This document shows, piece after piece, positions 35,442 to 45,445 of a stretch of DNA of 64,000 nucleotides; within the stretch, counting starts at the first letter, position 1, and each line of letters begins with the position of its first letter. The DNA lies in assembly GCA_016793445.1 (NCBI GenBank), contig JAEUME010000001.1:423814-487813 (forward strand), written 5' to 3'. This DNA comes from Hyphomicrobium sp. (lineage in GTDB: Bacteria > Pseudomonadota > Alphaproteobacteria > Rhizobiales > Hyphomicrobiaceae). Position numbers and translations under genes: made by a program. The notes beneath the pieces are model-generated. The model searched no databases and had not been told where the DNA came from. It was given only the letters and a program-made list of their open reading frames with translations.

Positions 35442-36170
35442 ATGAAGCTGCTGATCTTCGATTGCGATGGCACCATCGTGGACAGCCAGGCCGGCATCGT
35501 CCTGTCGATGAACCATGCCTTCCGTTCGCTCAGCCTGACGCCACCGACACGCGCTCAAACGCTCTCGGTCGTCGGCCTGTCCCTACCCGAGGCTTTCTCG
35601 GTACTCGCGCCCCATGTCGATCCCGATGTGCGCATCATGCTGGCTGAACGTTACAAGAGCGCGTTCCGTGATCTCGATCGTGACCCCTCCGACTGTGAGG
35701 TGCTGTTTCCCAGCTGCCGCGATATCATCGGCCGGCTCGCCGCTCACGACGATATCGTCCTGGGCATCGCCACGGGAAAATCCAAGCGCGGTGTCGACCG
35801 GCTGATCGAACGGGAGGGCTGGCATGGCCACTTCATCACCATCCAGACCGCGGATGACCATCCTTCCAAGCCCCATCCGTCGATGGTGCTCACCGCCATG
35901 GTGGAAACGGGCGCGACCCCCCACGAAACCATCATGATCGGTGACACAACCTACGACATCGAGATGGCGTGCGCGGCGAAGGTGGGTGCCTTGGGCGTAG
36001 GCTGGGGCTATCACTCGCGCGAAGAACTCGCCGAGGCGGGAGCGCATCTCATAATAGACGATTACGGGGAGATGCCCGGCGCACTCGATCAGATATTCGA
36101 ACAGTTGAGCAGCACGCATGAGCAGCACCGCGAACGGCAACGGCCCGGGCAAGGAGAAGAGATCTTCTGA
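35442..36170 (+). CDS. HAD-family hydrolase, phosphoglycolate phosphatase-like
   Basis: The 242-residue product is a HAD phosphatase of the Gph/PGMB type. Motif I is FDCDGTIVDS with nucleophile Asp7 and Asp9. Motif II is IATGKS, motif III the Lys in KPHPSM, and motif IV MIGDTTYDIEMA. An alpha-helical cap lies between motifs I and II. The substrate is not known. Its last 53 nt overlap the start of the ATP12 gene in another frame, which suggests coupling or a mis-set ATP12 start. Confidence 0.88.
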   Translation: MKLLIFDCDGTIVDSQAGIVLSMNHAFRSLSLTPPTRAQTLSVVGLSLPEAFSVLAPHVDPDVRIMLAERYKSAFRDLDRDPSDCEVLFPSCRDIIGRLAAHDDIVLGIATGKSKRGVDRLIEREGWHGHFITIQTADDHPSKPHPSMVLTAMVETGATPHETIMIGDTTYDIEMACAAKVGALGVGWGYHSREELAEAGAHLIIDDYGEMPGALDQIFEQLSSTHEQHRERQRPGQGEEIF

Positions 36171-36912
36171 AGCTTCCGGCGGCCCCAAGAGCCACATCAG
36201 CGACAGTCTCTCCAAGCCCCTCCCCAAACGGTTCTACAAGGCCGTCACCCTGAGTGAGGGGCCACCCTTTCAGGTGCTCCTTGATGGCCGCCCGGTAAAA
36301 ACACCCAAAAAGCGCGCTCTCGCGCTGCCCGCGCGCATCCTTGCGGATGCCGTTGCCGAGGAGTGGAGGGCTCAGAACGCCGTGATTGATCCCTCCACGA
36401 TGCCGTTGACGCGCTTTTCCAATACAGCCCTTGACGCGGTGTCGGACGCAACCAGCGAGGTTGCCGCCGATATCGTCGCCTACGCGGGCCGCGATCTGTT
36501 GTGTTACCGCGCCGAGGCTCCGCACGAGCTGATTGCCCGGCAGGCGCAAGCCTGGGACCCCGTTCTCGACTGGGTACGCGAGGCGCTAGGGGCACGTTTT
36601 ATCGTTACCGGCGGCGTGATGCCCGTTGATCAGCCGGTGGCCACGCTGGACCGTGTGGCGAGTGCGCTCGAACCTCATGAGCCTTTCCGGCTCACGGGCC
36701 TGCATGTCATGACGACGCTGACCGGATCGGCACTTCTCGCACTCGCTGTCGAACGCGGGTTCCTTTCGCAAGAGCAAGCCTGGGCCGCCGCACACGTCGA
36801 TGAGGATTACCAGATCGCGCTGTGGGGCGAAGACGATGAGGCGAACGCGAAACGCAAGCAGCGCGAGAAGGACTTCGCCGCCGCCTGCCAATTGATCGCT
36901 TCGCTGTCGTAG
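36118..36912 (+). CDS. ATP12-family F1-ATPase assembly chaperone
   Basis: The 264-residue product belongs to ATP12, which in mitochondria and alphaproteobacteria guards the alpha subunit of F1 during assembly. Family features are KRFYKAVTLSEGPPFQVLLDGRP, VKTPKKRALALP, STMPLTRFSNTALD, and AYAGRDLLCYRAEAP. The first 30 residues are Gly/Ser-rich and outside the domain. It lies in a + strand operon with crcB, the pseudouridine synthase and the HAD gene. Only 6 nt separate its stop from the convergent bactofilin stop. Confidence 0.92.
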   Translation: MSSTANGNGPGKEKRSSEASGGPKSHISDSLSKPLPKRFYKAVTLSEGPPFQVLLDGRPVKTPKKRALALPARILADAVAEEWRAQNAVIDPSTMPLTRFSNTALDAVSDATSEVAADIVAYAGRDLLCYRAEAPHELIARQAQAWDPVLDWVREALGARFIVTGGVMPVDQPVATLDRVASALEPHEPFRLTGLHVMTTLTGSALLALAVERGFLSQEQAWAAAHVDEDYQIALWGEDDEANAKRKQREKDFAAACQLIASLS

Positions 36913-36918
36913 GGGTTC

Positions 36919-37572
36919 CTATGAACTGCGGACCGCAACCCGCACGGTCTGAGGGGCCCCCGAGCCCGCACCCGAATTATCGGCCACCACGACGTCGAAC
37001 TTGGCCGTGTCCGAATTCGACCCATCGTGCGAGAACAGAACCTGCCCGCGCTCCAGATCCTCTTGCGTGAAGCTCGTCACCGGCCGTGCCGGCGCGCTTG
37101 CGATGCTTATGAAGCCGTTAGAGGCGTTCGAAACGGAAAACGTCAGGTTCTTTGCCTGATCGTCCGGATCGACAGCGGAAAGATCGGCGGTCGTGATGCG
37201 CACCGCCCGGCCTTTGGCAACCGCCAGATCAAGATCGCCGGCGACCGTCGGCGGCACATTGCGGACGCTTGCGGAGAGTTCCGCGCCCTCCTCCATGGCG
37301 AGGCGGCCGTATTTCACGTTGCCCATGACGGTGCCGCTGCTGCGAATGGCGATGAGATTTTTGACGCGCACGTCGCCTTGCAACTCACCTTGAACGTCCG
37401 CGTTCTCGGTTTTTACGGTGCCGAACAGGCGCCCTTCGGGATGCACCACCACTCTACCCGCCTCGAGTTTGCCCTCGGCGTAGCCGAAGACCTCTATCTC
37501 GCGGCAGTTGCGGACCTCTCCCTTCAGGATCGTATCCTTGCCGATGACCAGAACACCCTTGTTGTCCGACAC
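36919..37572 (-). CDS. bactofilin fused to a cadherin/CSPG-like C-terminal domain
   Basis: With the GTG at 37572 (GGGGGAG 7 nt upstream) the product has 217 residues. Residues about 5-110 form a bactofilin beta-helix, a polymer-forming cytoskeletal domain (GVLVIGKDTILKGEV, IEVFGYAEGKLEAGRVVVHP, GRLFGTVKTENADVQGELQG). Residues about 115-217 resemble one cadherin/CSPG-type repeat (VDPDDQAKNLTFSVS, then FTQEDLERGQVLFSHDGS, and FDVVVADNSGA). CSPG repeats are usually extracytoplasmic, whereas bactofilins are cytosolic, so the fusion is odd. No signal peptide is visible. It lies 134 nt downstream of the Do protease gene. Confidence 0.75.
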   Translation of the reverse strand: MSDNKGVLVIGKDTILKGEVRNCREIEVFGYAEGKLEAGRVVVHPEGRLFGTVKTENADVQGELQGDVRVKNLIAIRSSGTVMGNVKYGRLAMEEGAELSASVRNVPPTVAGDLDLAVAKGRAVRITTADLSAVDPDDQAKNLTFSVSNASNGFISIASAPARPVTSFTQEDLERGQVLFSHDGSNSDTAKFDVVVADNSGAGSGAPQTVRVAVRSS

Positions 37573-37706
37573 GCGCACTCTCCCCCCAACGCCAGCTTCG
37601 CTCCGACTACATCTGAGGCAGGATTGTGTCAGCTTATCGGCTCGGGAGGCTTGGTTAACGCGTGGGCAGGAAAATAGAGCGCGCCGGCAGCAATTGCGCT
37701 CATGCG

Positions 37707-39158
37707 TCATCCAGGGACGTTGAGCTGAAGAATTCGCTCGCCTCGCTTGACGGACACGCTCCACATGCGTTTGCGCGTGGCGAGCGCTTCCTCCACGTCG
37801 ACGACGTTGGCAATCGTCTTGCCGCCGATCTCGACCACGATATCCCCAGGCCGGAATCCGAGGGATCTGGCGACCGATCCATTGCGCACCGAAAGGATGA
37901 CGACGCCTTCGGTATCATCCAAGCCCATTTCGTCGGCAAGACCCGGCAGGATGTTGGAGACGCGCGCCCCATCCAAGGGATGAGGCCCCGACAGGTTGCG
38001 CACGTCATCCTTGCCCGCCTTGGGCGGAGAGACGAGCGCGAGGTCGGTCTCAAGCCCCTTGCCCTTGCGCAGCATCGAAAGCTTGGCCGTCTGGCCGACG
38101 CCCTTTGTCGTCAGACGATAAAAGACGGCGCGCGGATCGGAGACTTCGACGCCGTCGACACGCATGATGACGTCGCCAGGTTCGAGGCCTGCCTTTGCCG
38201 CAGGTCCAGCCGCGGAGATGCGCGTCACGACGGCCCCTGCGATACGGCTCAAACCCAGCCCTTCAGCGATCTCGCGGGTCACGACTTCAAGCTTCGCGCC
38301 AAGCCAAGGCCGTTCGACCGTGCGGCCTGCCACAGCACTCTCAGCGTAAACCTTGACGAGATTTGAGGGAATGGCAAAGCCAATGCCGACCGAGCCGCCG
38401 CTCTTGGAGTAAATCATGGTGTTGATTCCTACAACACGGCCGTTCATGTCGACAAGTGCACCGCCCGAGTTGCCCGGATTGATGGCCGCGTCGGTCTGAA
38501 TGAAGATCTGCGCATCGGACGCACCGACATCAGAGCGCGCCAGGCCGGAGATGATGCCACTCGTCACGGTCTGGCCGACACCGAACGGATTACCGATCGC
38601 CAGCACAACATCGCCAACCTCCAGGCTGTCGCTGTCCTCGAACTCCAGAAACGGAAAATGACCATCGCCGTTCTCCATCTTGAGAACCGCGATGTCGGTC
38701 TTGTCATCCTGCGTGATGACCTTGGCGTCGAACTCGCGCTTGTCGGCGAGCGCCACGCGAATTTCCGTCTCGCCGCGGCCTTTCACGACGTGGGTGTTGG
38801 TCACCACGATGCCATCCGCTGAAACGATGACCCCCGAGCCCAGCGAACTCATCACGCGCTCGGACGGCTCGCCGAACTGGTCGCCAAAGAAACGGCGGAA
38901 CCAGGGATCGTCGGCAAAGGGCGACGTGAAGGCCTGAACGCGGCTTCGAACATACACATTGACGACCGCAGGCGCCGCCTTGCGCACGATCGGCGCAAAC
39001 GAATACTGCACCGCCTCCCGCGAGGGCGGCGCCACGCGCTGCTGGGCGATTGCCGTGCCTGCAAGGACTAAGGAAACCGTTTGGATACCCGCAAGTCCCA
39101 GGCCCACCACAGGAATGCTAGCAGCAATCAGACAGACAAATCGAGCACTGCGCGACAT
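37707..39158 (-). CDS. Do-family periplasmic serine protease
   Basis: This 483-residue DegP/DegQ-type protease degrades or refolds misfolded envelope proteins. A signal peptide ends near residue 39. The trypsin-like domain has the catalytic triad His123 (TNTHVVKG), Asp155 (TDIAVLK) and Ser231 (NPGNSGGALV). Two PDZ domains follow (about 280-375 and 395-480; GLEPGDVIMRVDGVEV and GFRPGDIVVEIGGKTI). It is upstream of the bactofilin gene on the same strand. The regulator is not visible. The family call is firm; deciding between degP and degQ orthology would need a tree. Confidence 0.93.
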   Translation of the reverse strand: MSRSARFVCLIAASIPVVGLGLAGIQTVSLVLAGTAIAQQRVAPPSREAVQYSFAPIVRKAAPAVVNVYVRSRVQAFTSPFADDPWFRRFFGDQFGEPSERVMSSLGSGVIVSADGIVVTNTHVVKGRGETEIRVALADKREFDAKVITQDDKTDIAVLKMENGDGHFPFLEFEDSDSLEVGDVVLAIGNPFGVGQTVTSGIISGLARSDVGASDAQIFIQTDAAINPGNSGGALVDMNGRVVGINTMIYSKSGGSVGIGFAIPSNLVKVYAESAVAGRTVERPWLGAKLEVVTREIAEGLGLSRIAGAVVTRISAAGPAAKAGLEPGDVIMRVDGVEVSDPRAVFYRLTTKGVGQTAKLSMLRKGKGLETDLALVSPPKAGKDDVRNLSGPHPLDGARVSNILPGLADEMGLDDTEGVVILSVRNGSVARSLGFRPGDIVVEIGGKTIANVVDVEEALATRKRMWSVSVKRGERILQLNVPG

Positions 39159-39296
39159 GAAGACCTCGTAAGGTTTGAGCAGGGCGCTGAACGCCGCTGT
39201 AAGGGGTCTGCCCGGCTTATCTAGGATCGGGCGATACGCCGCTCAAGTGAACTCGGACCCGCGCCCACAGGTCAGCGATAAACACCGCCTGGCGGA

Positions 39297-40319
39297 TCAA
39301 ACCAGGCCGAGGGCGCGTAATGAACGGATGGCGTCGCGGATGGCGTCTTCGCCCGGGCGTAAGGCGAGACCGAGGCGGCTCTTGACCTTTTCGCCGGTGA
39401 CGGCCTTCACGCGCCCCAGCTCAGGCAGGATCGTGCGCAGCCGCTTGTCGAACACCGCCATGGCGCGCACGGCGGTATCGGGAAGCTGGAATTTCGGCGT
39501 CTTGGATTTCAGGTCAGGGCATTCCGCCGCGAGTGCCTGCCCCAGCGCGAAGAGCCCCGTATCATCGCGCGCAACAATGAAGCGTTCACCCGCTGCTTCA
39601 GGGTGAGCGAGCGAGACGGCATGGGCCGCCGCAACGTCTCGCACATCGCACACGGGGAAGCGAATGCGGGGTGCCGCCGGATAGATACCGCGCGCCATCA
39701 GCCGGTAAAGCTCAAGCGAAGTCGACAAATCGTCATCGAGCGCTGGCCCCTGCACGAAGCCGGGATTGATGACGGTCAGCTCCGGCGCACCAGGCGTGCT
39801 CTCTGCGAAATTCCACGCGGCCTTCTCGGCAATCGTCTTGGAGCGGATGTAGGGCGTGAGGCCCGGTGTCGTCTCGTCGGTAAAATCGTTCTCGCTGAAA
39901 ACGTGGTCTGGTCCATAGGTGGCGGGATACATCACCGCCACCGTGGAAGACGTGAGCACGACGCGCCGCACGCCGTGGCGATGCGCTGCCCGCAGCACCC
40001 GCAACGTCCCCTCGCGCGCCGGAAGAATGACGTCATCGGGGTTTTCAGGCTGCTCCATGGGAAAGGGCGAGGCTGTATGTATGAGGTAGTCTGCGCCTTG
40101 AATTGCCTCGTCCCAGCTTTCGTCCGCCGTCAGGTCGCCCGTCGCGAAGGATAGCGGCGCGGTATCAAAGCCTGCCCGGTTCAGCGCCGTCACGACCTTG
40201 AGCGGGCTTGCGCTTTTGCGCACCGTACCGCGCACCGCATACCCCCGCTGCAATAGCTCCGCGATGATGTGTTTGGCGATGAAGCCGGTTGCCCCTGTCA
40301 CCACCACCGTTTCCGCCAT
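39297..40319 (-). CDS. NAD(P)-dependent epimerase/reductase, dihydroflavonol reductase-like
   Basis: The 340-residue product is an extended short-chain dehydrogenase of the DFR/cinnamoyl-CoA reductase group. The Rossmann motif TGATGFIAKHI is at the N-terminus. The LIHTASPFPM segment and the catalytic Tyr-Lys in YIRSKTIAEKAAW follow, after VVLTSSTVAV (Ser). The ATG at 40319 is preceded by GGGAGGA, so 20 in-frame upstream codons are discarded. The substrate is probably an aldehyde or ketone and is not known. It is monocistronic as far as can be seen. Confidence 0.88.
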   Translation of the reverse strand: MAETVVVTGATGFIAKHIIAELLQRGYAVRGTVRKSASPLKVVTALNRAGFDTAPLSFATGDLTADESWDEAIQGADYLIHTASPFPMEQPENPDDVILPAREGTLRVLRAAHRHGVRRVVLTSSTVAVMYPATYGPDHVFSENDFTDETTPGLTPYIRSKTIAEKAAWNFAESTPGAPELTVINPGFVQGPALDDDLSTSLELYRLMARGIYPAAPRIRFPVCDVRDVAAAHAVSLAHPEAAGERFIVARDDTGLFALGQALAAECPDLKSKTPKFQLPDTAVRAMAVFDKRLRTILPELGRVKAVTGEKVKSRLGLALRPGEDAIRDAIRSLRALGLV

Positions 40320-40464
40320 CTCGTCCTCCCGCGATCCCGGTCTCCAGCCACGCTGTTTTACTGGAAAACCGATTTCCACGCGTCAGGGAGGCACAATAGC
40401 GGTTGAAAGAGCACTCTGCCACCACACCACAAGGCAGGCGCGTTACGGCACGGCACCATCCCTC

Positions 40465-40502
40465 AAACGAAACATGCCCCGCGCGGTCAGCACGGGGCAT
40501 GT
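40465..40502 (-). terminator. intrinsic terminator at the end of the ribosomal block
   Basis: A 10-bp perfect stem (ACATGCCCCG at 40472-40481 and CGGGGCATGT at 40493-40502) with an 11-nt loop is followed on the minus strand by TTTCGTTTG. It lies 27 nt after the rplQ stop and closes the alpha operon. Confidence 0.85.
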
Positions 40503-40529
40503 CAGAAATTTCAGCGGAAAGGACGCCTG

Positions 40530-40958
40530 TCAGGCGTTCTGCTCCTGCGCCTTGAGCATTTCCTCATGGCGCGCCTTGTCCTCGGCGCCCTTGATCGAGG
40601 TGTCACGATCGACGAGTTCGATCACGGCGCGCGGCGCGGCATCCCCATGACGGAAGCCAGCCTTGAGCACGCGCGTATAACCACCATTGCGGTCCTTGTA
40701 GCGCGGGCCCAGCACGTCGAAAAGCTTCTTGGCCATATCCTCGTCGCGCAGACGCGAGGCCGCCAGACGGCGCGAATTGAGATCGCCGCGCTTTGCGAGC
40801 GTGATGTACTTGTCGACGACGCGCTTCAGGTCCTTGGCCTTGGGCAGCGTGGTGACGATCTGCTCGTGCTTGATGAGGGCAGCGGCGAGATTTGAGAACA
40901 TCGCCTGGCGATGTCCAACGTGGCGGCCGAAACGGCGGCCGAGCTTCTTGTGACGCAT
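40530..40958 (-). CDS. rplQ: 50S ribosomal protein bL17
   Basis: bL17 binds 23S rRNA near the exit tunnel of the large subunit. The 142-residue product has the conserved start [17 protein letters not shown] and the [20 protein letters not shown] stretch. An earlier in-frame start would overlap rpoA and lacks family sequence; AAGGA precedes the chosen ATG. It is last in the rpsM-rpsK-rpoA-rplQ operon. The C-terminus is about 20 residues longer than in E. coli, which is common in this group. Confidence 0.97.
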   Translation of the reverse strand: MRHKKLGRRFGRHVGHRQAMFSNLAAALIKHEQIVTTLPKAKDLKRVVDKYITLAKRGDLNSRRLAASRLRDEDMAKKLFDVLGPRYKDRNGGYTRVLKAGFRHGDAAPRAVIELVDRDTSIKGAEDKARHEEMLKAQEQNA

Positions 40959-41079
40959 GGGTCTTGGATCCTTATGTTTCGTTCTGCATTGGTTATGGGA
41001 GGTTCTATGGCCTCGCCTTGGTCGTCGGCGCGCTGCGACCCTGCTCCGTGGAGCCAGCCGCAACGCGCTTAACAGCGTG

Positions 41080-42105
41080 TCAGTACTGGTCCTCGAAGCG
41101 CTTGGCCAGTTCGTCGATGTTGTCGGGCGGCCAGTTGGGCACTTCCATTCCCAGATGCAGGCCCATGGAGGCCAGCACTTCCTTGATCTCGTTGAGCGAC
41201 TTGCGGCCGAAGTTCGGCGTCCGCAGCATCTCGGCTTCGGTCTTCTGAATGAGGTCGCCGATGTAGACGATGTTGTCATTCTTCAGGCAGTTGGCAGAGC
41301 GCACGGAAAGCTCCAGCTCATCAACCTTCTTGAGCAGCGCCGCGTTGAAGGCAAGTTCGGGATGGGAACGTTCCTCGACAGCCTTCTTGGGCTCCTCGAA
41401 GTTGATGAAGACCGCGAGCTGGTCCTGCAGGATGCGCGCAGCAAGCGCGACAGCATCTTCAGCGCGCACCGAGCCGTCCGTCTCGACGGTCATCGTCAGC
41501 TTATCATAGTCAAGGATCTGACCCTCGCGGGTGTTCTCGACCTTGTAGGACACCTTCTTGACCGGCGAGTAGAGGCTGTCGACCGGAATCAGGCCGATAG
41601 GCGCGTCTTCGGGACGGTTGCGGTCAGCCTGCACGTAGCCCTTGCCCATGTCGGCGGTGAACTCCATGCGGATGGAGGCGCCCTGGTCGAGATGGCAGAT
41701 CACGTGGTCGGGATTGAGGATCTCAACTTCGGAAGAGGCTTCCATGTCGCCCGCGCGCACGGGGCCTGCGCCTTCCTTCTTCAGGACCATGCGCTTGACG
41801 CCATCGGAATGGATACGCAGCGCGACTTCCTTGATGTTGAGGATGATGTTCGTCACGTCCTCACGCACGCCGGGCACGGAGGAGAACTCGTGCAGCACGC
41901 CGTCGATCTGCACCGTCTTGATGGCCGCGCCCTGCAGCGAGGATAGCAGCACGCGGCGCAGCGCGTTGCCGAGCGTCATGCCGAAGCCACGCTCCAGCGG
42001 CTCGGCCACGACCGTCGCGATGCGGGCGCGATCACGGCCGGGTTGAATATCAATCTTGGAGGGTTTGATAAGGTCTTGCCAGTTCTTCTGCAGAACGTTC
42101 ACCAC
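41080..42105 (-). CDS. rpoA: RNA polymerase alpha subunit
   Basis: The 341-residue alpha subunit dimerises to start RNA polymerase assembly. The N-domain (about 1-235) includes [19 protein letters not shown]. After a linker, the C-domain (about 260-325) carries [16 protein letters not shown] and the [19 protein letters not shown]-binding helix-hairpin. Length is normal. It lies between rpsK and rplQ in the alpha operon, as in most bacteria. Confidence 0.97.
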   Translation of the reverse strand: MVNVLQKNWQDLIKPSKIDIQPGRDRARIATVVAEPLERGFGMTLGNALRRVLLSSLQGAAIKTVQIDGVLHEFSSVPGVREDVTNIILNIKEVALRIHSDGVKRMVLKKEGAGPVRAGDMEASSEVEILNPDHVICHLDQGASIRMEFTADMGKGYVQADRNRPEDAPIGLIPVDSLYSPVKKVSYKVENTREGQILDYDKLTMTVETDGSVRAEDAVALAARILQDQLAVFINFEEPKKAVEERSHPELAFNAALLKKVDELELSVRSANCLKNDNIVYIGDLIQKTEAEMLRTPNFGRKSLNEIKEVLASMGLHLGMEVPNWPPDNIDELAKRFEDQY

Positions 42106-42226
42106 GGGGAGCCTCGCTTGCGATGCGGCGCGGGTTGATGAAGCCCGCGCCTACCAAGGGACGAATGTATAAATTAAACCAAGCTGTTAGAAGCCGGGCC
42201 GGGCGGACGTACCGCCCTTGAGCGCA

Positions 42227-42625
42227 TTAAACGCGGCGGCGCTTGCGGGGACGGCAGCCGTTATGCGGGATCGGCGTCACGTCGCGAATGGAGGTGATCT
42301 GGAAGCCGATCGACTGGAGGGCGCGCAGCGCCGACTCGCGGCCCGAGCCCGGACCACAAACCTCAACCTCGAGGACCTTCATGCCGTGATCCTGAGCCTT
42401 GCGGCCGGCATCCTCGGCGGCAACCTGGGCAGCATACGGCGTCGACTTGCGCGAGCCCTTGAAGCCCTTCGTACCCGACGACGACCAGGCGATGGTGTTG
42501 CCCTGCGCATCGGTGATCGTGATCATGGTATTATTGAAAGACGCGTTCACGTGGGCAACGCCCGACGTGATGTTCTTCTTCTCGCGCTTTCTGACTTTGC
42601 CGCGCGCGGCCGCTTCTTTAGCCAT
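42227..42625 (-). CDS. rpsK: 30S ribosomal protein uS11
   Basis: uS11 sits on the small-subunit platform near the decoding site. The 132-residue product has the conserved [18 protein letters not shown] block and the [14 protein letters not shown]-terminus. It is the second gene of the alpha operon and shows no unusual feature. Confidence 0.97.
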   Translation of the reverse strand: MAKEAAARGKVRKREKKNITSGVAHVNASFNNTMITITDAQGNTIAWSSSGTKGFKGSRKSTPYAAQVAAEDAGRKAQDHGMKVLEVEVCGPGSGRESALRALQSIGFQITSIRDVTPIPHNGCRPRKRRRV

Positions 42626-42768
42626 CTCGACTTTGCTCCTTACCCCTATGGCCGCGTTCGGCGCCAGGGCTCAACTCGAATTTGCGGCCCATTGGTTCTG
42701 CAAACCGAGCCGGTTGAAAGATGCCTCGCGCCACCACGCCGATCAGAGCGTGGCGGCGCGAGAAAAAA

Positions 42769-43146
42769 CTACTTCGTCGCCTTCTTCTTGCCGGCGATCG
42801 CAACGGCCTTGCCCTTGCGCGTGCGGGCGTTGGTGTGCGTGCGCTGACCGCGAACCGGCAGGCCCTTGCGGTGTCGCAGACCGCGATAGCAGCCCAAGTC
42901 CATGAGGCGCTTGATGTTCATCTGAACTTCACGGCGCAAGTCGCCCTCGACCGTATAGTCGCGATCGATGGCCTCGCGGATCTGGAGGACTTCTGCGTCC
43001 GTGAGCTGATTGACGCGACGCTCAGCAGGGATACCGACCTTCGCGCAGATTTCGCTGGCGAACTTGGGGCCGATGCCATGAATGTAGCGCAGCGCGATGA
43101 CGACGCGCTTGTTGGTCGGAATATTGACGCCTGCGATGCGGGCCAC
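42769..43146 (-). CDS. rpsM: 30S ribosomal protein uS13
   Basis: uS13 contacts the large subunit and the P-site tRNA at the head of the small subunit. The 125-residue product begins [15 protein letters not shown] and keeps [14 protein letters not shown] and the basic [15 protein letters not shown] tail. It opens the alpha operon after a 250-nt gap behind adk; rpmJ is absent from this gap, as is usual in alphaproteobacteria. Confidence 0.97.
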   Translation of the reverse strand: MARIAGVNIPTNKRVVIALRYIHGIGPKFASEICAKVGIPAERRVNQLTDAEVLQIREAIDRDYTVEGDLRREVQMNIKRLMDLGCYRGLRHRKGLPVRGQRTHTNARTRKGKAVAIAGKKKATK

Positions 43147-43292
43147 GTTGGTCTCCTGCCGTCTTCTTGCGGTCGGGCGCCGGAGCGCCCACCTTGTGGT
43201 TAGTGATGCCTTGCAGCATCGTGGTTAGTCGTCTCGTCTGCCTGCACCTCGCGGGGGGCCGGCCTTAAGCGGTCGTCTCAATGCACAATATG

Positions 43293-43320
43293 CCGGGCCC
43301 GGGCTTTCGCCCCGGTCCGG
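43293..43320. other. hairpin in the spc-alpha boundary
   Basis: A near-perfect stem of about 11 pairs (43293-43304 with 43309-43320, one C-C mismatch and one G-T pair) is capped, on the transcribed minus strand, by a GAAA tetraloop. There is no T run, so it is more likely an RNA processing or pausing structure than a strong terminator. The remaining 43147-43397 gap holds no gene. Confidence 0.45.
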
Positions 43321-43397
43321 ATTCCATTGGCCTGCGCTAGAAATTCCGCTGGTTTCTATCGCGCAAACCTTGATCCGTCAATCCGGCGAGGTCCCTT

Positions 43398-43991
43398 TCA
43401 GGATGCCTCGACGGCCGCCAGAATCTCATCGATCTGGCGGGTCACGTCCGTAATCGGAGCCATTCCGTCCACCGTCCTTAAGAGCTCATGGGCGAAATAA
43501 TACCCCGTGAGGGGGGCCGTCTCGCGGTAATAGGCCATGAGGCGCGTTTTCAGCGCCTCGGCATTGTCGTCGGCTCGCACGGTACCGCCAGCGGCCAGCG
43601 TCTCGCGGGCGCGGTTTTCGATCCGGTCGGCCAGGATTTTGTCATCAACCTTCAGTTCGATCACGCAATCGAGCTTTTTCTTTTTTGATTTTAGAAGCTT
43701 ATCGAGTGCCGCCGCCTGCGGAAGGGTGCGCGGAAAGCCGTCGAGAATGAAGCCCTTGGCGCAATCAGGTTCTGAAATCCGGTCGGCGATGATCCCGACC
43801 ACAACCTCATCGGGCACCAAACCGCCCGCGGCCATGATCTCTTTGGCTTTCAACCCAACAGGGGTTCCCGCCTTTACGGCCGCGCGGAGCATATCGCCTG
43901 TCGAAAGCTGCGGAATGCCGAGCTTCTTGCAAAGCACCTCCGACTGCGTCCCTTTGCCCGCCCCTGGCGGTCCCAAAAGAATGAGGTTCAT
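43398..43991 (-). CDS. adk: adenylate kinase
   Basis: Adk interconverts AMP, ADP and ATP. The 197-residue product has the P-loop [10 protein letters not shown] (7-16), the NMP-binding TGDMLRAAV region, the [12 protein letters not shown] segment and a short LID domain around [10 protein letters not shown] without zinc-binding Cys. The ATG overlaps the secY stop by 4 nt, so it is coupled to secY as in many spc operons. Confidence 0.96.
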   Translation of the reverse strand: MNLILLGPPGAGKGTQSEVLCKKLGIPQLSTGDMLRAAVKAGTPVGLKAKEIMAAGGLVPDEVVVGIIADRISEPDCAKGFILDGFPRTLPQAAALDKLLKSKKKKLDCVIELKVDDKILADRIENRARETLAAGGTVRADDNAEALKTRLMAYYRETAPLTGYYFAHELLRTVDGMAPITDVTRQIDEILAAVEAS

Positions 43992-45346
43992 CGCCGTCCC
44001 TTCGGTGACGAGGCGCCCTTCAGCTTGGCCTTCTTGATCAAGCCTTCATACTGCTGGGCAATGAGATGGCTCTGGATCTGCGCCACCGTATCCATGGTAA
44101 CGCTGACGGCGATGAGCAGGGAAGTACCGCCAAAGTACAACGGAATACCCGCGTACGACGTCAGAATTTCCGGCAGCACGCAGACGGCGGCCAGATAGAG
44201 CGCGCCGATCACGGTAATGCGGGTGAGAATGTAGTCGATATATTCAGCCGTCTTCTCGCCGGGGCGAATGCCAGGAATGAAGCCGCCGTACTTGCGCAAG
44301 TTGTCGGCCGTGTCCTTCGGATTGATGACGACCGCAGTGTAGAAGAAAGCGAAGAATATGATGAGCGCCGCATAGACCGCCATGTGCAAAGGCTGACCGG
44401 TACCCAACGCTGCCACGATGTTGTTCAGCCACTCAGGTCCCTGGCCGGCCGTGAACTGCGCAACCGTGATCGGCAGCAGCAGCAGGGACGAGGCGAAGAT
44501 CGGCGGGATGACGCCTGACGAGTTGAGTTTCAAGGGAAGATGCGAAGCCTCACCCTGGAGCATCTTGTTGCCGACTTGGCGCTTGGGGTACTGCACCAGC
44601 AAGCGGCGCTGCGCACGTTCGAAGAAGACGATTGCCGCGACCACTGCAAGAGCGAGCACCAGGAAGCCGACGAGGAGTATCGGGCTGATCGAACCGGTCT
44701 TTGACAGTTCGAAGAGCTGAACGAGCGCGCCCGGCAGTCCCGCCACGATGCCCGCGAAGATGATGAGCGAGGTGCCGTTGCCGACGCCACGCTGCGTGAT
44801 CTGCTCACCAAGCCACATCAGGAACATAGTGCCGCCGACCAGCGTGATGACGGTGGTGGCGCGGAAGAACCAGCCAGGATCAATGACGACGCTGCCGGCC
44901 GAATTTTGTGAACCTTCAAGGCCGACCGCGATGCCGTAGGCCTGAAATGCGGCGAGCACCACCGTAAGATAGCGGGTGTACTGGTTGATCTGTTTGCGCC
45001 CGGCCTCGCCTTCCTTCTTCAGCGCTTCGAGCTTCGGATTGATCGAGCTCATAAGCTGCATGATGATCGAGGCGGAGATGTAGGGCATGATGTTCAAGGC
45101 GAAGATCGCCATACGCTCGAGCGCACCGCCGCCGAGCGCGTTGAACATGCCAAGGATACCCTTCGACTGCTGAGCGAAGGACGCCGCATAGGCCGCGATA
45201 TTGATGCCGGGCAGCGGGATATAGGTGCCGAGCCGATAGACAACGAGCGCGGCGAGCGTGAACCAGATGCGCTTCTTCAGATCCTCGGCCTTGGAAAAGG
45301 CACCGAGGTTGAGATTTGCGGCAAGCTGCTCGGCAGCGGAAACCAT
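43988..45346 (-). CDS. secY: protein translocase subunit SecY
   Basis: SecY is the ten-helix channel of the Sec translocon in the inner membrane. The 452-residue product has 10 hydrophobic segments and the conserved [14 protein letters not shown] segment ([15 protein letters not shown]), plus the cytosolic loop [21 protein letters not shown] read in parts as usual. It overlaps adk and follows rplO in the spc operon. Length is normal. Confidence 0.97.
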   Translation of the reverse strand: MVSAAEQLAANLNLGAFSKAEDLKKRIWFTLAALVVYRLGTYIPLPGINIAAYAASFAQQSKGILGMFNALGGGALERMAIFALNIMPYISASIIMQLMSSINPKLEALKKEGEAGRKQINQYTRYLTVVLAAFQAYGIAVGLEGSQNSAGSVVIDPGWFFRATTVITLVGGTMFLMWLGEQITQRGVGNGTSLIIFAGIVAGLPGALVQLFELSKTGSISPILLVGFLVLALAVVAAIVFFERAQRRLLVQYPKRQVGNKMLQGEASHLPLKLNSSGVIPPIFASSLLLLPITVAQFTAGQGPEWLNNIVAALGTGQPLHMAVYAALIIFFAFFYTAVVINPKDTADNLRKYGGFIPGIRPGEKTAEYIDYILTRITVIGALYLAAVCVLPEILTSYAGIPLYFGGTSLLIAVSVTMDTVAQIQSHLIAQQYEGLIKKAKLKGASSPKGRR

Positions 45347-45445
45347 CGTGTCATTCTCCTGACCGAGCGCAACGGGTGCGCGGGTCCAGATCTCGTTTCA
45401 AGGATGGCGTGCGGACGGCCTAGTAGTCCAGGCCGCCCATCAACG

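Noticed and set aside
37573..37764. 64-codon extension of the bactofilin frame
   Set aside because: It is Arg/Cys-rich with no bactofilin similarity and lies before a good SD and GTG start; it also touches the end of the protease gene.
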